DNA of 6,509 nucleotides from Soonwooa sp. (GTDB lineage: Bacteria > Bacteroidota > Bacteroidia > Flavobacteriales > Weeksellaceae), in NCBI RefSeq assembly GCF_030151385.1, contig NZ_JASLDS010000067.1, forward strand, positions 1 to 6,509, written 5' to 3'. This document shows, in pieces, positions 5,961 to 6,509 of this stretch; position 1 is the stretch's first letter; each line of letters starts with the position of its first letter. The translations under genes were made by a program, and so were the position numbers. The notes under the pieces are model-generated. The model ran no database searches, was not told where the DNA came from, and was given only the letters and a program-made list of their open reading frames with translations.

Positions 5961-6034
5961 GGCGAGGTAGCTCAGATGGTTAGAGCGCAGGATTCATAAC
6001 CCTGAGGTCACGGGTTCAATTCCCGTCCTCGCTA
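5961..6034 (+). tRNA. tRNA-Met (CAU anticodon, probably elongator)
   Basis: The 74 bases fold as a complete cloverleaf: acceptor GGCGAGG/CCTCGCT, D stem GCTC/GAGC with GG in the loop, anticodon stem CAGGA/CCCTG, five-base variable loop, and T stem ACGGG/CCCGT with loop TTCAATT. The anticodon loop TTCATAA places CAT at 5994-5996. It is not the initiator, since the GGG/CCC anticodon stem is missing. Elongator Met is favoured over lysidine-modified Ile2 by G2-C71, C3-G70 and A73, which match E. coli elongator tRNA-Met, but Ile2 cannot be excluded. Two pairs are irregular: G1-U72 and an A-C apposition at 31-39. CCA is not encoded and must be added enzymatically. It has its own promoter and terminator. 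Confidence 0.95.
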
Positions 6035-6035
6035 C

Positions 6036-6064
6036 AAAGACACTCTTTATAGAGTGTCTTTTTT
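6036..6064 (+). terminator. Intrinsic terminator after the tRNA
   Basis: AAAGACACTCT (6036-6046) pairs perfectly with AGAGTGTCTTT (6051-6061) around the loop TTAT, and a run of six T (6059-6064) follows. It starts two bases after the discriminator base of the tRNA. It would also stop any transcript reading through from the TlpA-like gene. Confidence 0.9.
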
Positions 6065-6082
6065 GTTTATAGCTTAGGGTAA

Positions 6083-6097
6083 TTTTCCGTCGGAAAA
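6083..6097. repeat. Short inverted repeat between convergent terminators
   Basis: TTTTCCG (6083-6089) and CGGAAAA (6091-6097) are perfect inverted arms around a single T. As RNA it could form a six-pair stem with a GUC or GAC loop. It is the only GC-containing palindrome between the two facing terminators. No T-run follows on either strand, so it is not itself a terminator. A protein-binding site or a chance palindrome are both possible. Confidence 0.4.
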
Positions 6098-6104
6098 AGG
6101 ACAT

Positions 6105-6135
6105 AAAAAAACATCCTAAAATTAATTTTGGATGT
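6105..6135 (-). terminator. Intrinsic terminator of the DUF3276/PUR gene
   Basis: Read on the minus strand, ACATCC and GGATGT form a stem that the inner AAAAT/ATTTT pairs extend past one bulged A. A run of seven T follows (A-run 6105-6111 on the plus strand). It lies 26 bases beyond the stop codon of the minus-strand gene. Its orientation opposes the tRNA terminator, which fits convergent transcription. Confidence 0.8.
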
Positions 6136-6160
6136 CTTTAACTCATTTTCTTGCAAATTC

Positions 6161-6496
6161 TTAAACCTCTTCGTCAGATTCTAAAGTGTAAGATTTGGAT
6201 TTGTAATCCTTGTCATGTTTTTCAGAAATTACATCTTCACCTTTTTGTTCGATGATAAAGTCTGTTGATTCGTTAAACATGTCTAAGAAATTCTTAAAAT
6301 CTTCTTTGTAAAGGTAGATTTTGTGCTTTTCAAAAGTTGCCTCTCCGTTTTCCCCGAAATTCTTTTTGCTTTCAGTAATCGTAAGATAATAATCTCCAGC
6401 TTTTGTCTCGCGCACATCAAAGAAATAGGTTCTTCTACCTGCCTTCAATACCTTTGTGAAAATTTCATTTTCGTGGCGTTCCTTGTATTCACTCAT
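6161..6496 (-). CDS. DUF3276 / PUR-type nucleic-acid-binding protein
   Basis: The 111-residue product matches my memory of the small Bacteroidota DUF3276 family, which is related to the eukaryotic Pur-alpha repeat that binds single-stranded DNA and RNA. The core (about 11-83) has the family pattern: EIFTKVLKAGRRTYFFDVRE (11-30), DYYLTITESKK (35-45), then FEKHKIYLYKEDFKNFLDM (55-73), giving beta strands followed by a helix. Lys and aromatic residues along the strands would supply the nucleic-acid surface. With one PUR repeat, the protein probably works as a dimer. The tail (84-111) is charged and ends in acidic ESDEEV. The ATG at 6496 gives the expected length; only 13 bases upstream are visible, so the promoter is outside the window. 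It is convergent with the tRNA and has its own terminator. Its RNA or DNA target is unknown. Confidence 0.85.
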   Translation of the reverse strand: MSEYKERHENEIFTKVLKAGRRTYFFDVRETKAGDYYLTITESKKNFGENGEATFEKHKIYLYKEDFKNFLDMFNESTDFIIEQKGEDVISEKHDKDYKSKSYTLESDEEV

Positions 6497-6509
6497 TTGT
6501 ACGATATTT

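Overview
The window looks like chromosomal DNA from a flavobacterium (Bacteroidota), most probably from the Chryseobacterium/Weeksellaceae side of the class. Four things point there. The DNA is AT-rich and has no Shine-Dalgarno sequences. Most gene-start gaps carry copies of the Bacteroidota -7 promoter element TAnnTTTG. There is a signal-peptide protein with a C-terminal end like a type IX secretion (T9SS) sorting domain. The last gene encodes a DUF3276/PUR-type protein, a family typical of this phylum. The placement rests on my memory of family sequences, not on a search.

Layout. Positions 1-1046 hold a housekeeping pair: greA (transcript cleavage factor) and a HIT-family nucleotide-binding protein. 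A promoter and a terminator-like leader hairpin precede the pair, and a strong UUCG-loop terminator ends it. clpX (1082-2248), the unfoldase of the ClpXP protease, follows alone. Positions 2374-4620 are an export unit: a 654-residue cysteine-free secreted protein with a T9SS-like C-terminus, then 12 bases later a 77-residue protein with a signal peptide, a Pro/Gly linker and one membrane segment, then a terminator. A -7 promoter box starts right on that terminator's T-run and sits only four bases before the ATG of the next gene, an exported thioredoxin-fold (TlpA-like) protein with a CSHC active site (4633-5916). A CAU-anticodon tRNA (5961-6034), most likely elongator tRNA-Met, has its own well-spaced promoter and its own terminator. 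It converges on a minus-strand gene for a DUF3276/PUR-like nucleic-acid-binding protein (6161-6496), whose terminator faces the tRNA's.

Function. The left half and the right end are core information-processing and proteostasis genes. The centre (2374-5916) is cell-envelope material. The secreted protein and the small membrane protein probably share one mRNA. The TlpA-like gene is probably transcribed separately, and it cannot act on disulfides in its two neighbours because neither contains cysteine. There are no insertion sequences, CRISPR arrays, phage genes or long repeats, and no stretch over 300 bases lacks a gene. The points most worth a second look are regulatory: the greA leader, the near-leaderless TlpA-like mRNA and a 12-codon ORF that overlaps the start of the secreted-protein gene. 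The secreted-protein/small-membrane-protein pairing is the fourth.
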